Assembly: GCF_002155965.1 (NCBI RefSeq)
Contig: NZ_MUMH01000137.1
Location: 1-64,000 of the forward strand
Length of the DNA: 64,000 nucleotides
Direction: 5' to 3'
From: Allokutzneria sp. NRRL B-24872
Lineage (GTDB): Bacteria; Actinomycetota; Actinomycetes; Mycobacteriales; Pseudonocardiaceae
Position numbers and translations under genes: made by a program. Positions 63,501 to 63,999 of the stretch are shown piece by piece. The notes under the pieces were generated by a model. It had not been told where the DNA came from and ran no database searches. It saw only the letters and a list, made by a program, of their open reading frames with translations. Each line of letters begins with the position of its first letter. Positions within the stretch are counted from its first letter, which is position 1.

Positions 63501-63999
63501 CGTCCTCGCTGGGCTCGGAGATCCGCAGGGTGACCGCGACCTCGAACGCGGTCGCCGGTCCTCGGTTGGTGACGATGGCGTGGTTGGTCTCGCCGTACTG
63601 CTGGGACATCACCGTCTGGCCGGTGGAGTAGGAGCCCTTCTTGCCCGCACTGCCGGAGAAGATCGGGTTCTCCCCGATCGTCAGGGCCGAGACCGGGATG
63701 CCCGTGAGGAACGTGACGGCCGCGCCGGCCAGGTTGACCACGTCGTCGGCCGACAACGACGCGCCGAAGCCGATGGAGCTGCTGCGGCTGGAGGACTCAT
63801 CGAAGCCTGCTTGGCCCTGCCCGAGCAGACCGTGGCCCTGCTCGTGCGGGCGGACCGCGGTGCGCACCCGGCGCGGGTCGCTGAAGTCCATGTGGATCAG
63901 GCGCCTGATCTGGCGGCCGTCCAGCGTTCGGAAGTCGATCACCGCGCCGTCCGGGCTGAGCACCTTCTGCCAGTGCGACCTGATGGCCTGGTTCACGTC
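1..63999 (-). CDS. Giant multi-effector repeat protein, partial at both ends (at least 21,333 aa)
   Basis: One minus-strand frame, with codons starting at coordinates divisible by 3, has no stop anywhere in the window; the protein enters at 63,999 and leaves at 1. G/C-ending codons dominate throughout except at 41.59-41.85 kb. The product combines beta-rich, coiled-coil, OTU-like and membrane-segment regions upstream with about 19 PI4K/HipA-like kinase modules, 18 zinc-peptidase-like modules, 19 GNAT-like modules, two APH-like modules and one papain-like module. Only two Cys codons were noticed. Many copies have lost catalytic residues, so the array mixes possible enzymes with scaffolds or pseudo-enzymes. 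By architecture it may be a secreted or surface polymorphic-toxin-like giant, or a cytosolic effector array; no signal peptide or WXG-type N-terminus is visible because the N-terminus lies beyond 64,000. The break near 41.6-41.85 kb leaves open that two giant genes are joined here. The open frame is certain; the function is inference. Confidence 0.9.
571..815 (-). other. Pro/Ala/Thr-rich flexible linker
   Basis: Between K1 and G1 the protein is low-complexity, dominated by Pro, Ala, Thr and Val (for example VTAAPVPEVPTTSAPATAV). This fits an extended disordered spacer; no domain is seen. Confidence 0.7.
815..1490 (-). other. Module K1: PI4K-II/HipA-like kinase, motifs intact
   Basis: In order: glycine-rich loop VGTGSTQPMLV, lysine strand AVYKPL, helix REIATSQLAEALTW, catalytic loop DYVIANPDRGTENYL (about 1,102-1,143) and metal-binding segment LLVDHEQAFP. 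It closes with the helix ALARLQEIVDTGMITG. The catalytic loop and the (V/I)D(N/H)xxAFP segment match the pattern of type II phosphatidylinositol 4-kinases and related prokaryotic kinases. The substrate could be lipid or protein. Confidence 0.6.
1700..2415 (-). other. Module K2: PI4K-II/HipA-like kinase, motifs intact
   Basis: N-lobe with LIYKGVAPGLDW and REIGSSRVAEEIGWTDLVP; catalytic loop DYVIANTDRNATNYL (about 1,996-2,037); LFLIDHERAFP; ending ALDRLVEVRNHGRITGAAW. All residues expected of the family (Lys, Asp and Asn of the loop, metal-binding Asp) are present. A Glu/Asp-rich linker (1,490-1,700) joins it to K1. Confidence 0.6.
2415..3030 (-). other. Unassigned alpha-helical domain between P1 and K2
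   Basis: About 200 residues of mixed alpha/beta then mostly helical sequence (for example ATVSVAEQLAEALVGLYDRA and AQLAKINVITALLGHI). It is not seen elsewhere in the array and has no family motif I recognise. Codon bias is normal, so it is coding. Confidence 0.5.
3030..3530 (-). other. Module P1: zinc-peptidase-like, HExxH intact, with His-rich tail
   Basis: HELAHAERLRAG puts HExxH at 3,277-3,291, followed by TPGNTS-like RPGNTSVDLLERHAENVA with a downstream Glu that could be the third zinc ligand, as in gluzincins. It is preceded by VIWIGPDAFADLDTL. The tail HLFHGEHEHGEPE (about 3,030-3,072) is His-rich. The domain is short (about 130 residues), closer to minigluzincin size than to full peptidases. 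Confidence 0.55.
3620..4350 (-). other. Module K3: PI4K-II/HipA-like kinase, motifs intact
   Basis: VGSGSTNPLLVAL loop, KVIYKAL lysine strand, REIAAYRVAEEIGWTDLVP, catalytic loop DYVIGNIDRNPSNYL (about 3,930-3,972), LILIDHGYAFP, and closing ARLAEIREHGMITGEAWGG. One of the best-conserved copies. Confidence 0.6.
4380..5085 (-). other. Module K4: PI4K-II/HipA-like kinase, motifs largely intact
   Basis: AIYKPELSD lysine strand, REVAASRLAELFGWAQLIP, catalytic loop DYVMANMDRSAANHL (about 4,677-4,717), LRLIDNALTFP, and closing REIQDNGMITGDAWEGG. IDN instead of IDH in the metal segment matches the IDNGLAFP style of type II PI4-kinases. Confidence 0.6.
5085..5340 (-). other. Module P2: vestigial peptidase-like domain
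   Basis: Retains the front half of a P module (VREVAEDAGLAERLAALDDV, then VIMLSPNAFLNQGTL), but the HELAHAEQ position reads EELLEIAERLQ and the GNTS/LLERHA half is missing. It runs straight into K4. No zinc site remains. Confidence 0.5.
5370..6075 (-). other. Module K5: PI4K-II/HipA-like kinase, mostly intact
   Basis: KIVYKPDEEGDW, REVAGYRIAEELGWADLVP, catalytic loop DYVIGNHDRNTGNYL (about 5,667-5,709), LVLIDNAISLVD (the usual AFP is lost), and closing REIIRDNG-like LQEIRDNGKITGEVWDG. The Asp and Asn residues for phosphotransfer are present. Confidence 0.58.
6125..6560 (-). other. Module P3: peptidase-like domain without HExxH
   Basis: Full-length P module (VERIVTVRTPENSEWMRR, EIWLAPEAFATPQTLVRAL, LTPDNTSVALLQRHANN), but HELAHAEQL is replaced by ALALTNAEQL, which removes both zinc His and the catalytic Glu. 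The fold is probably kept and the activity lost. Confidence 0.55.
6600..7335 (-). other. Module K6: PI4K-II/HipA-like kinase, motifs intact
   Basis: VGSGTSTPYLA loop, AIYKPWEDSASW, REIAASRVAEELGWADLVP, catalytic loop DYVIANSDRSAGNFL (about 6,903-6,945), LALIDNAWSFP, closing SRLAEVREHGMITGAAWGG. Confidence 0.6.
7340..9195 (-). other. APH1: aminoglycoside/choline-kinase-like domain with duplicated N-lobe
   Basis: Contains VGVVKLYD-like IGVVKLYDRG, HVATLHRTSED, then LTLNRLRPGSLLVNADGNVR where APH kinases carry HxDxxxxN, and DPFSDVDDLVSTLYLEM. The His and Asp of the catalytic loop read Leu and Arg-like residues here, so it is probably a pseudokinase. The segment nearest K6 (about 7,380-7,830) repeats the N-lobe theme (AAPRVLPSMSAVDV versus EAPHLLPGLSVENV). 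It is closely repeated as APH2, about 5.85 kb away. Confidence 0.5.
9195..9900 (-). other. Papain/NlpC-like Cys-His-Asp domain
   Basis: Core GHQCHRFAAALHHMTGW with Cys at 9,697-9,699, then HSGVMTPDG (His at 9,607-9,609) and MVLDINGLT (Asp at 9,571-9,573). The Cys-to-His spacing is 30 residues and His-to-Asp is 12, the order of a papain-like Cys-His-Asp/Asn triad. The FAxAL-TGW and DGxxLD pattern is common in actinobacterial papain-fold proteins (peptidase, amidase, deamidase or transglutaminase chemistry cannot be told apart). It occurs once and is inserted between APH1 and K7, where the second cassette copy has nothing. A charged linker covers 9,860-9,965. Confidence 0.5.
9965..10690 (-). 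other. Module K7: degenerate kinase-like domain
   Basis: Keeps the N-lobe helix (DVAYAELAEMLGWGYLV), the SAxE-type helix LERAVVLDYLAGIM and the closing IAEIRETGTITGRAWG, but the NxDRNxxN loop reads SRPAEHQQ and the IDN segment is replaced by LLRGSRQSWP. It is probably catalytically dead. Confidence 0.5.
10720..11290 (-). other. Module G2: divergent GNAT-like domain containing the second Cys
   Basis: EEAIDVIAGQANEAHDAGG, GVVVVHVMGQIRAVAPV, then ALPGAAGAIELALARCVIA and HRDMGRLVDGAAQYL. GAAGA retains part of the CoA-loop pattern. The Cys at 10,918-10,920 lies in the following helix. Confidence 0.45.
11290..11850 (-). other. Module G3: divergent GNAT-like domain
   Basis: VGRGVPDAAVDHVVKDVREF start, NFAIVATTPGGLQAATLV strand pair, QADIAAQHLLAQIAKERG helix, LFIGRRLDQHAAA and NSVWTAADARELADRV end. 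The CoA-binding glycines are lost. Confidence 0.45.
11850..12340 (-). other. Module P4: zinc-peptidase-like, HExxH intact, His-rich tail
   Basis: EIWLAPAAFADIETLMRVL precedes HELAHVEQLRAG (HExxH at 12,067-12,081), then VDALEEHAHAWA. The tail FLFHKEHGHGHGAPF is at about 11,848-11,892. It is part of the K-G-G-P-K cassette. Confidence 0.55.
12380..13095 (-). other. Module K8: degenerate kinase-like domain (SLDGQRAA type)
   Basis: RVGPEDDLIGVFVPQGEM, LLAEWRALVAIGWPHIG, PGVVLQHVPGF, then RSLDGQRAAAVHYLLAKTG where active copies carry the DYVIxNxDRN loop, LVLHGDADILPT for the IDN segment, and LEMQREGRITGQAWG. A distinct subtype with the same core in K10 and K12-K14. Confidence 0.5.
13150..15050 (-). 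other. APH2: aminoglycoside/choline-kinase-like domain, second copy
   Basis: IGVVKLYDARGD, VGEHVATLHRASED, the catalytic-loop equivalent LTHNNLRPHSLLVDGDGNV (about 14,119-14,175), DPFYDIDTFVSTLYQEMGDH. The HNNLRPHSL segment keeps the His that APH1 lost but has Asn where kinases have Asp, so catalysis is doubtful. It aligns in frame with APH1 at an offset of 5,850-5,865 bp. Confidence 0.5.
15055..15770 (-). other. Module K9: degenerate kinase-like domain
   Basis: Parallel to K7: DIAYARLAEALGWSYLVG, LERAAVLDYLAGVMARPSGH, ALLRGSEDSWPGAG, EIRKAGTITGQAWAE. The catalytic Asp and Asn are absent. Confidence 0.5.
15770..16370 (-). other. Module G4: divergent GNAT-like domain
   Basis: KRAVETIARQANDIHHAGG, GVVVVRVRGKVQAVAAV, SVTGAAELALARRVVDEA, HEALGRRTDG. 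Counterpart of G2. Confidence 0.45.
16370..16975 (-). other. Module G5: divergent GNAT-like domain
   Basis: NTGQGIPEPLIDHIVDEVRA, HFAVVAETSQEIQAAALV, EAYTAAHHELANIASRL, HRLLGRRIGLHAATA, HNSVWTTSDV. Counterpart of G3. Confidence 0.45.
16970..17425 (-). other. Module P5: zinc-peptidase-like, HExxH intact, His-rich tail
   Basis: TIWLAPAAFADIETLIRVL, HELAHAEQLKAE (HExxH at 17,179-17,193), GPGNTSIDELEKHAHGWA. Tail FLFHREDGHGAPADFN at about 16,968-17,010. Confidence 0.55.
17485..18200 (-). other. Module K10: degenerate kinase-like domain (SLDGQRAA type)
   Basis: RVGPKEGLIGAFIPTGEK, LGVVLQRVLGF, RSLDGQRAAALHYVLGVTG, LVLHGDPDILPT, LELQSEGQITGEEWG. Close in sequence to K8. Confidence 0.5.
18330..19110 (-). 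other. Module K11: strongly diverged kinase-like domain
   Basis: PGVVRQRLGVGDPRP, ELAAIYDYAIGHLGRDEDTY at the catalytic-loop position, VIRSNFVAAQLGVRF, MRDTGMITGAAVAG. Only the frame of the fold and the ITG motif are recognisable. K18 is its nearest relative. Confidence 0.4.
19110..20480 (-). other. Module W1: recurring unassigned alpha/beta-helical module
   Basis: About 450 residues: an N-terminal ferredoxin-like stretch (MDELIAMIGSMPGVSVE, AEVELAVTVAEDDLL), then MNATANAIHA, VSFGSTQLRL and YAYQLGKLAS. The same order recurs in W2 about 21.1 kb away (DLGALLTLMGPLPGVSVE, MNAAANGIHA, ILIGSTQLRL, YAFQLGKLAH). It is followed on the lower side by K11, as W2 is by K18. The function was not recognised. 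Confidence 0.5.
20500..20985 (-). other. Module P6: zinc-peptidase-like, HExxH intact
   Basis: EIWLAPAAFADMDTLIRVL, HELAHAEQLRKG (HExxH at 20,707-20,721), SPANTSINLLEEHAHAEA. Tail ILFHKEHGHGPL at about 20,500-20,535. First member of the 2.45-kb triple repeat. Confidence 0.55.
21035..21720 (-). other. Module K12: degenerate kinase-like domain (SLDGQRAA type)
   Basis: RVGPEDDPIGVLIPLGEM, RTLLAVGWKHLGVPAAVLD, GVVLQNVPGFTRG, RSLDGQRAAIVHYLLAKT, LVLHGDPDILPT, EMQREGRITGQAWG. The catalytic loop is lost. Near-identical in long stretches to K13. Confidence 0.5.
21745..22240 (-). other. Module P7: peptidase-like domain without HExxH
   Basis: VRVLIIDDAPTVAWMAREHA, EFWLGPKAFADEATLIRTI, then AAQLSYSRAFRSG where HELAHAEQLRKG would be. 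The zinc ligands are gone. Confidence 0.5.
22240..22930 (-). other. Module G6: GNAT-like domain, CoA loop preserved
   Basis: NTGNGVSPEAVDFIARRTKR, RIAVVERGSREWDEFQRQA, VIVAHNDDGIQAVLGI, then HRGAAGAGTAVQYVLADLAR (R-x-x-x-G-x-G-x-A, GNAT motif A style), RPFHHAIGRRLDTEAFKL, TSVWSAEDAAQVAD. One of the best candidates for acetyl-CoA binding. Confidence 0.55.
22950..23420 (-). other. Module P8: zinc-peptidase-like, HExxH intact
   Basis: EIWLAPAAFADMDTLVRVL, HELAHARQLRWS (HExxH at 23,164-23,178), NPANTSINVLEEHAHASA. Tail FLFHREDGHGHTLA at about 22,954-22,995. Confidence 0.55.
23490..24150 (-). other. Module K13: degenerate kinase-like domain (SLDGQRAA type)
   Basis: RIGPEDDPIGVVLRTGKQ, GVVLQTVPGFTRGTDL, KSLDGQRAAIMHYLLAKFG, LVLHGDPDILPT, EMQREGRITGQAWG. 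Slightly shorter N-lobe than K12 and K14. Confidence 0.5.
24170..24680 (-). other. Module P9: peptidase-like domain without HExxH
   Basis: YVIVDDAPTVAWMASQNASS, EVWLGPKAFVSVESRISAI, then AAQVAYARATARDG in place of the zinc motif. Second copy of the degenerate P type. Confidence 0.5.
24680..25380 (-). other. Module G7: GNAT-like domain, CoA loop preserved
   Basis: NVGKGVPDKSLDFIARHTKK, LMLVAHDDDGIQAVMAV, AYRGAVGAGTALNYALADIA, KPYDLAIGRRLDVNAFKL, TSAWSREDAEQITAGV. Confidence 0.55.
25400..25880 (-). other. Module P10: zinc-peptidase-like, HExxH intact
   Basis: EIWLSPAAFADMDTLIRVL, HELAHAEQLRKG (HExxH at 25,615-25,629), TPANTSVNLLEEHAHASA. Tail FLFFREHEHSHALV at about 25,406-25,440. Confidence 0.55.
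25940..26640 (-). other. Module K14: degenerate kinase-like domain (SLDGQRAA type)
   Basis: RVGPESDPIGVLIPQGQM, GVVLKHVPGFTRGVDL, RSLDGQRAAIMHYLLAKTG, LVLLGDPDILPT, EMRWEGRITGKAWG. Confidence 0.5.
26640..27180 (-). other. Module P11: peptidase-like domain without HExxH
   Basis: RVVLIDDAPTATWMARENAS, EFWLGPKAFVSDEALVHAI, AAALVHSKALERVL in place of the zinc motif. Third copy of the degenerate P type. Confidence 0.5.
27180..27800 (-). other. Module G8: GNAT-like domain, CoA loop preserved
   Basis: NVGNGVPDEAVTFIARHTAR, FMIVAHNDDGIQAVVGV, AYRGAAGAGTALQYALADLA, KPFHQALGRRLDMAAQQV, TSAWSAQDAGQVAD. Close to the family consensus. Confidence 0.58.
27830..28380 (-). other. Module P12: zinc-peptidase-like with HEIGH
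   Basis: VRVVIIDDAVTEAWMEREGA, EVWLSRSALAGDDVVIHV, then LSHEIGHARQVKAG (HExxH at 28,042-28,056) and LSPANTSRQLLEKHAHSEM. HEIGH is the form seen in many true metallopeptidases, so this is one of the likelier active copies. Confidence 0.58.
28380..28930 (-). other. Module G9: GNAT-like domain, CoA loop preserved
   Basis: VPAEVMDFIAFRTDQFF, FAFVAHNADGIQAVLGV, AYRGVAGAGTATQFALADFA, SGYHQALGRRLGVGTG. It begins a run of three G modules in a row. Confidence 0.55.
28940..29510 (-). other. Module G10: divergent GNAT-like domain
   Basis: NTGDGVPDAALAFLSFHANA, VVVAHVDGVVQATIAI, SVNTAAVAAEVELAKYAA, HKAIGRRVDRKSV. The glycine loop is missing. Confidence 0.48.
29520..30140 (-). other. Module G11: GNAT-like domain
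   Basis: NTGQGVPEGAMDFVADQTEQ, FIIIARDANGFQAALGI, RQATGAGTALQYVLAGLAQR, ETYHRTIGRRVGHDAIVL, SRWTAQDAAQLAAGV. GAG in the CoA loop is preserved. Confidence 0.52.
30140..30600 (-). other. Module P13: peptidase-like domain without HExxH
   Basis: VAARVGLTALLGPVDVVVVD, EIWLAPGAFASEESLVAAL, AQALTYAQQLQQ where HELAHAEQLRAG would be, DDTPAKADEAARVALARA. Confidence 0.5.
30600..31205 (-). other. Module G12: GNAT-like domain, CoA loop preserved
   Basis: NTGQGVPRQAMDVIARQAAR, FALVAHDDNGLQAVITF, AYNGAAGAGTALMYALADVA, EPYHLAVGRRIDRGAFNL, NSAWSAQDALEITDGV. Confidence 0.55.
31215..31640 (-). other. Module P14: zinc-peptidase-like, HExxH intact
   Basis: AVLFAPWAFTSWSKAVEVV, HELAHTKQLHAK (HExxH at 31,393-31,407), TPGNTDVDLLESNAQAEA. 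The tail keeps only YLLHSGA. Confidence 0.53.
31650..32390 (-). other. Module K15: degenerate kinase-like domain
   Basis: KALYVPEYGG lysine-strand remnant, SELADQLGWPDLVPVTV, YVQLIETGTVVEPDE, QRGAVLQYLAGALSNG at the catalytic loop, LVLERGGHSVP, ERAKEISETGAITGRAWG. It lacks Asp/Asn and the metal segment. Confidence 0.48.
32390..32940 (-). other. Module G13: divergent GNAT-like domain
   Basis: NVGRGVPPSAVEVIARERYT, GLVVAHVNGELHAVAQL, GFAGAVELTLVQHAS, NAAMGRQMGNLAQPF. Confidence 0.45.
32940..33360 (-). other. Module G14: shortened GNAT-like domain
   Basis: NSAVEQVMGFRRAGGKTFEV, VVVATVNNELHAATVAM, APAETATQHELRNIAVRNN, then an abrupt change to a Gln/Pro/Ala-rich linker without the GRRLD closing motif. 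Confidence 0.42.
33360..33830 (-). other. Module P15: peptidase-like with altered HExxxH spacing
   Basis: EVWFSPDLFDLDDAAATEVI, then HEVKGHVEQLRAG at 33,565-33,582, with three residues between Glu and the second His instead of two, and RPSNTPVDLLEEHAEGEA. Tail FLFHGGGHGHQHGP at about 33,361-33,400. The altered spacing probably disrupts the canonical zinc site, unless the second His is supplied differently. Confidence 0.5.
33840..34410 (-). other. Module G15: GNAT-like domain, CoA loop preserved
   Basis: VPSEAVDFMSFHTERFL, YVIVAHNADGIQGALSV, AYRGAPGAGTAVQYALAELA, QAYHQVIGRRVENQTHSV. Confidence 0.55.
34420..35035 (-). other. Module G16: GNAT-like domain
   Basis: NTGQGVPAAAMDLMAFHSRA, IFVAHVGGELHAAARI, SGVRGAAVAVELAIAEHVA, RPFHNAIGRRLDRTEA, NSFWSAEDARAITDGV. 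RGAAVA partly keeps the CoA loop. Confidence 0.5.
35040..35640 (-). other. Module G17: GNAT-like domain
   Basis: NTGQGVPAAALDVIAFYTNE, FIVAHVDGRIQAAVSL, TGVRGGAVAVEHALAGLAAS, HNGFGRRLDIEIE, NSIWSAEDAKAITDGV. Sister of G16. At its upper edge (about 35,640-35,740) lies a stub of another G start (NVGDGVPGEAMGFIAGQ), a truncated duplicate. Confidence 0.5.
35740..36215 (-). other. Module P16: zinc-peptidase-like, HExxH intact
   Basis: EIILAPSAFADERTLMKVL, HELAHAEQLRQG (HExxH at 35,959-35,973), TPGNTSLALLERHAHDVA. The tail keeps YMFHSGA. Confidence 0.55.
36215..36930 (-). other. Module K16: degenerate kinase-like domain
   Basis: SRLAEELGTPDLVALTT, GAVQLIESGTVITRDE, RVAVLEYVAGVMYRDAGDV, PVLHGNSSSLPG, ERAKEISETRAITGREWG. 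Parallel to K15; no catalytic residues. Confidence 0.48.
36940..37515 (-). other. Module G18: divergent GNAT-like domain
   Basis: NVGRGVPPSAVEKIAREAHE, GLVVAHVNGNVRAVVQL, QTVAGAIELELARFAS, LEMGRRMDGGHRDL. Counterpart of G13. Confidence 0.45.
37520..38220 (-). other. Module G19: divergent GNAT-like domain
   Basis: NVGNGVPATAVHFVADHLRQ, TVALIAKVNGRTHAVTLV, RREAAETATHHHLAKIS, SDLGRRLGPHAHAF, DSVWTSGDAAQLVQGV. Counterpart of G14 but full length. Confidence 0.45.
38215..38690 (-). other. Module P17: peptidase-like with damaged HExxH
   Basis: AIWLAPSAFADMATLVEVL, then TQQLAHANHLRKG where HELAHAEQLRKG would be (His-Glu replaced by Gln-Gln, second His kept), TPGNTARSVLVRYARSYA. Tail LLFHGGHHHSAPF at about 38,212-38,255. 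Confidence 0.5.
38700..39430 (-). other. Module K17: degenerate kinase-like domain (LDRQRVAA type)
   Basis: RTLVVAKWSHLGLATTRFD, GVVVEFDPSLRDPLAP, VLDRQRVAAAQYLLGKRSE, LVLTDDGDSLPG, LWEMQQFGKITGQASRG. Equivalent to K8/K10 in its cassette. Confidence 0.45.
39540..40190 (-). other. Module K18: strongly diverged kinase-like domain
   Basis: PGAVRRTMSGTTPGHADV, QLAAAVHYAVGYNAEGASSE, VVKSDFVASVVEQRTVF, RIKEMVEHRSILGEGV. Parallel to K11; the ITG motif itself has become SILG. Confidence 0.4.
40195..41585 (-). other. Module W2: recurring unassigned module, second copy
   Basis: In-frame counterpart of W1 with the same block order (LGALLTLMGPLPGVSVE, MNAAANGIHALG, LSARARSVLITLGYEVP, ILIGSTQLRLDVE, YAFQLGKLAHEIT). 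Its upper edge abuts the stop of the nested small ORF, which marks where the downstream moiety begins. Confidence 0.5.
41586..41834 (-). CDS. Small 82-aa beta-barrel-like protein nested in another frame
   Basis: A GTG start at 41,834 is preceded by AAGGAG with a 6-base spacer, and the ORF ends with TGA at 41,586-41,588. About 90% of its codons end in G or C, while the giant frame over the same bases has many A/T-ending codons, so this is the frame that looks coding here. The protein starts MTVQFQVAYVDDLPRRAGLL and alternates short beta-strand-like stretches with turns (GLLVSGYLTAG, WQVLGVEF, TTVLVERSE, QVGMTLTS). The order and length recall domain II beta-barrels of translation factors such as EF-Tu, but this is pattern resemblance only. 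It has no Cys and no signal peptide. It sits exactly between the two giant moieties, and its stop overlaps the point where normal codon bias returns in the giant frame. It could be a chaperone-like or immunity-like partner, or a small housekeeping-type barrel; the function is unknown. Confidence 0.75.
   Translation of the reverse strand: MTVQFQVAYVDDLPRRAGLLVSGYLTAGTMTDDLMLRDPETDTQWQVLGVEFPTPRAREEGRTTVLVERSETPPQVGMTLTS
41835..42060 (-). other. Acidic Pro/Thr/Glu-rich tail of the upstream moiety
   Basis: About 70 residues of low complexity (GDGTPDGSTPGDPDQRPDT, SEREPEPETTAPAATTDG). Codon bias is normal down to about 41,870 and then falls off. Such tails are typical at C-termini or as inter-domain tethers. 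Confidence 0.65.
41841..41846 (-). promoter_or_regulatory. Strong ribosome binding site of the nested 82-aa ORF
   Basis: AAGGAG lies 6 bases upstream of the GTG at 41,834. A TGA at 41,846-41,848, in a third frame, touches the upstream side of the site, the layout usually seen when one gene ends just before the next begins. No comparable site was noticed elsewhere in the window. Confidence 0.75.
42050..42830 (-). other. Module K19: HipA/PI4K-like kinase, motifs intact
   Basis: EVIHKPKPDY lysine strand, VDHRFKLGLVPPTVYW, VIRLWLDDTMPG, catalytic loop FLDWLTGNDDQHPNNYV (about 42,366-42,410) and LVPRPVDFGASFP metal segment, then IRAVTADQLRADLAAIG and VQRSGRLTGEA. GNxDxHxxN plus DFG is closer to HipA-type Ser/Thr kinases than the other K modules, which use NxDRNxxN plus IDN/IDH. 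Confidence 0.6.
42860..43420 (-). other. Module P18: zinc-peptidase-like with HETRH
   Basis: VKYVVVTDQATLDSWEREGA, RVVFLAPSAFRDLETLTRVV, HETRHAKMLQAG (HExxH at 43,072-43,086), TPGNTPTSVLEGDADAHE. It carries an insertion rich in Lys/Glu (EKVTLKDENGKEKEYEKG) not seen in other copies. Confidence 0.55.
43420..45560 (-). other. Helical region between the hydrophobic segments and P18
   Basis: Mostly alpha-helical, Ala- and Glu-rich sequence (AAETAAAASIASMSQSLADS, RLRQTSKAITDLVGTI), with a small beta-containing block (YQLWVDMTAKPGWKNLG) and a glycine-rich amphipathic stretch (GRIASQAAGSGVELTKTAI). No family recognised. It could form a stalk or a membrane-proximal bundle. Confidence 0.45.
45560..46640 (-). 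other. Candidate membrane-inserting region with three hydrophobic segments
   Basis: Two adjacent hydrophobic helices at about 46,440-46,590 (ILGTALGVGVSLLFGAWVGL and FVVGVGAVALWSSLAGITTW) and a third at about 45,610-45,720 (LTLGFALLTSTMPLFAPALI). They are the only clear transmembrane-like stretches noticed in the window. They flank a soluble stretch with a LINDQEFVDKYSQ-type helix. This fits an anchor or a translocation hairpin; orientation is unknown. Confidence 0.5.
46640..48440 (-). other. Coiled-coil and mixed alpha/beta region
   Basis: Starts (upper end, about 48,200-48,400) with a highly charged Ala/Glu/Gln coiled coil (RARQVQQSEQRAAEEDDARR, ADAAEAEAAEEAEEAANAL), continues through long helices (RADQVRVEADKHLAALNRAL) to a beta-containing block (LRLFRPGFTLQLRVVDV). 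No enzymatic motif recognised. Confidence 0.5.
48440..50280 (-). other. O1: OTU-like alpha/beta domain lacking a catalytic Cys
   Basis: A helical lead (FTLAELAPLFGFKATPGELA) is followed by KQTGDKNVPTRAQLEF, WVPNGTANVFEAVFRQLP, ARHDLAIAVVDDEG and NNGHFMPVLF. This order recalls OTU-type cysteine peptidases (DGNCLFxA ... GHYxPV), but the Cys position carries a non-Cys residue. It may be a structural pseudo-enzyme. Repeated as O2. Confidence 0.35.
50280..51450 (-). other. CC1: long coiled coil
   Basis: About 390 residues of heptad-like Ala/Glu/Arg-rich helix (AEARAELRAAEEAWKAAVER, ARESELRESLQRVEHNLTRL) ending in a small beta hairpin (RVEILLSRKENDGTVTTFRV). It is preceded by the conserved ISGQMLVKLASD segment. 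Confidence 0.55.
51450..56730 (-). other. B1: long beta-rich region with Gly/Ser loops
   Basis: About 1,760 residues dominated by predicted beta strands separated by long polar Gly/Ser/Asn-rich loops (SVSGSVGTSRSQSTTAAFG, ESASTTVGTSVGAGLSGEG). These recall the flexible pre-stem loops of beta-pore-forming toxins; that likeness is inferred from composition. Conserved blocks include LNNVLLRSIRRGRTTTEVL and WVSPESDLVAAYASGKLDLP. In-frame duplicate of B2. Confidence 0.4.
56730..58280 (-). other. O2: OTU-like alpha/beta domain lacking a catalytic Cys
   Basis: RQTGDHNVPTPTQLRYL, WVANGSINPFAAIFQQLP, ARHGLDVLVVGRDTAL, GGDGHFVALLSTGEHFMPV. Same layout as O1; no Cys at the presumed nucleophile position. 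The preceding half is helical (ADLADFKHLLAMAGMADALD). Confidence 0.35.
58280..59290 (-). other. CC2: long coiled coil
   Basis: Starts at ITGQVLVRLDSD and continues as AAQQAVAQIQAAASIAAEM and RAALRRAETAHDEAEAVLAE, ending in the hairpin RAEVLLTLTEPDGSTVRYWV. Counterpart of CC1, about 7.8 kb away. Confidence 0.55.
59290..63999 (-). other. B2: long beta-rich region with Gly/Ser loops, cut by the window edge
   Basis: The first visible residues belong to this region. Loops such as DESSSRSSSIGFGASLS and VSTGVGVNNAGAIGGGLGG alternate with beta-strand-like blocks (VEIPVELTFSVDKSKLPG, LLNNLLLSGRNKLPQGMF, WVKAESEIMEDYADGTLALP). It aligns block by block with B1. More copies may lie beyond 64,000. Confidence 0.4.

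Larger units (their letters stand above)
41835..63999 (-). other. Upstream moiety of the giant ORF (channel-like, OTU-like, membrane region, K19, P18)
   Basis: In translation order: beta-rich unit B2, coiled coil CC2, OTU-like O2, beta-rich B1, coiled coil CC1, OTU-like O1, an Ala/Glu-rich coiled coil, a helical region with three hydrophobic segments, metallopeptidase-like P18, kinase-like K19, and an acidic Pro/Thr/Glu-rich tail. The tail looks like a natural C-terminus, but no in-frame stop follows it. If the stop has been lost or hidden by an indel, this moiety is a separate giant gene ending near 41,846. Confidence 0.6.
48440..63999 (-). repeat. Two-copy tandem repeat B-CC-O (about 7.8 kb)
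   Basis: B2-CC2-O2 and B1-CC1-O1 follow the same block order. The conserved segment at 59,331 matches that at 51,507, an offset of 7,824 bp (a multiple of 3). Divergence is greater than in the other repeats, so this duplication looks older. Confidence 0.65.
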
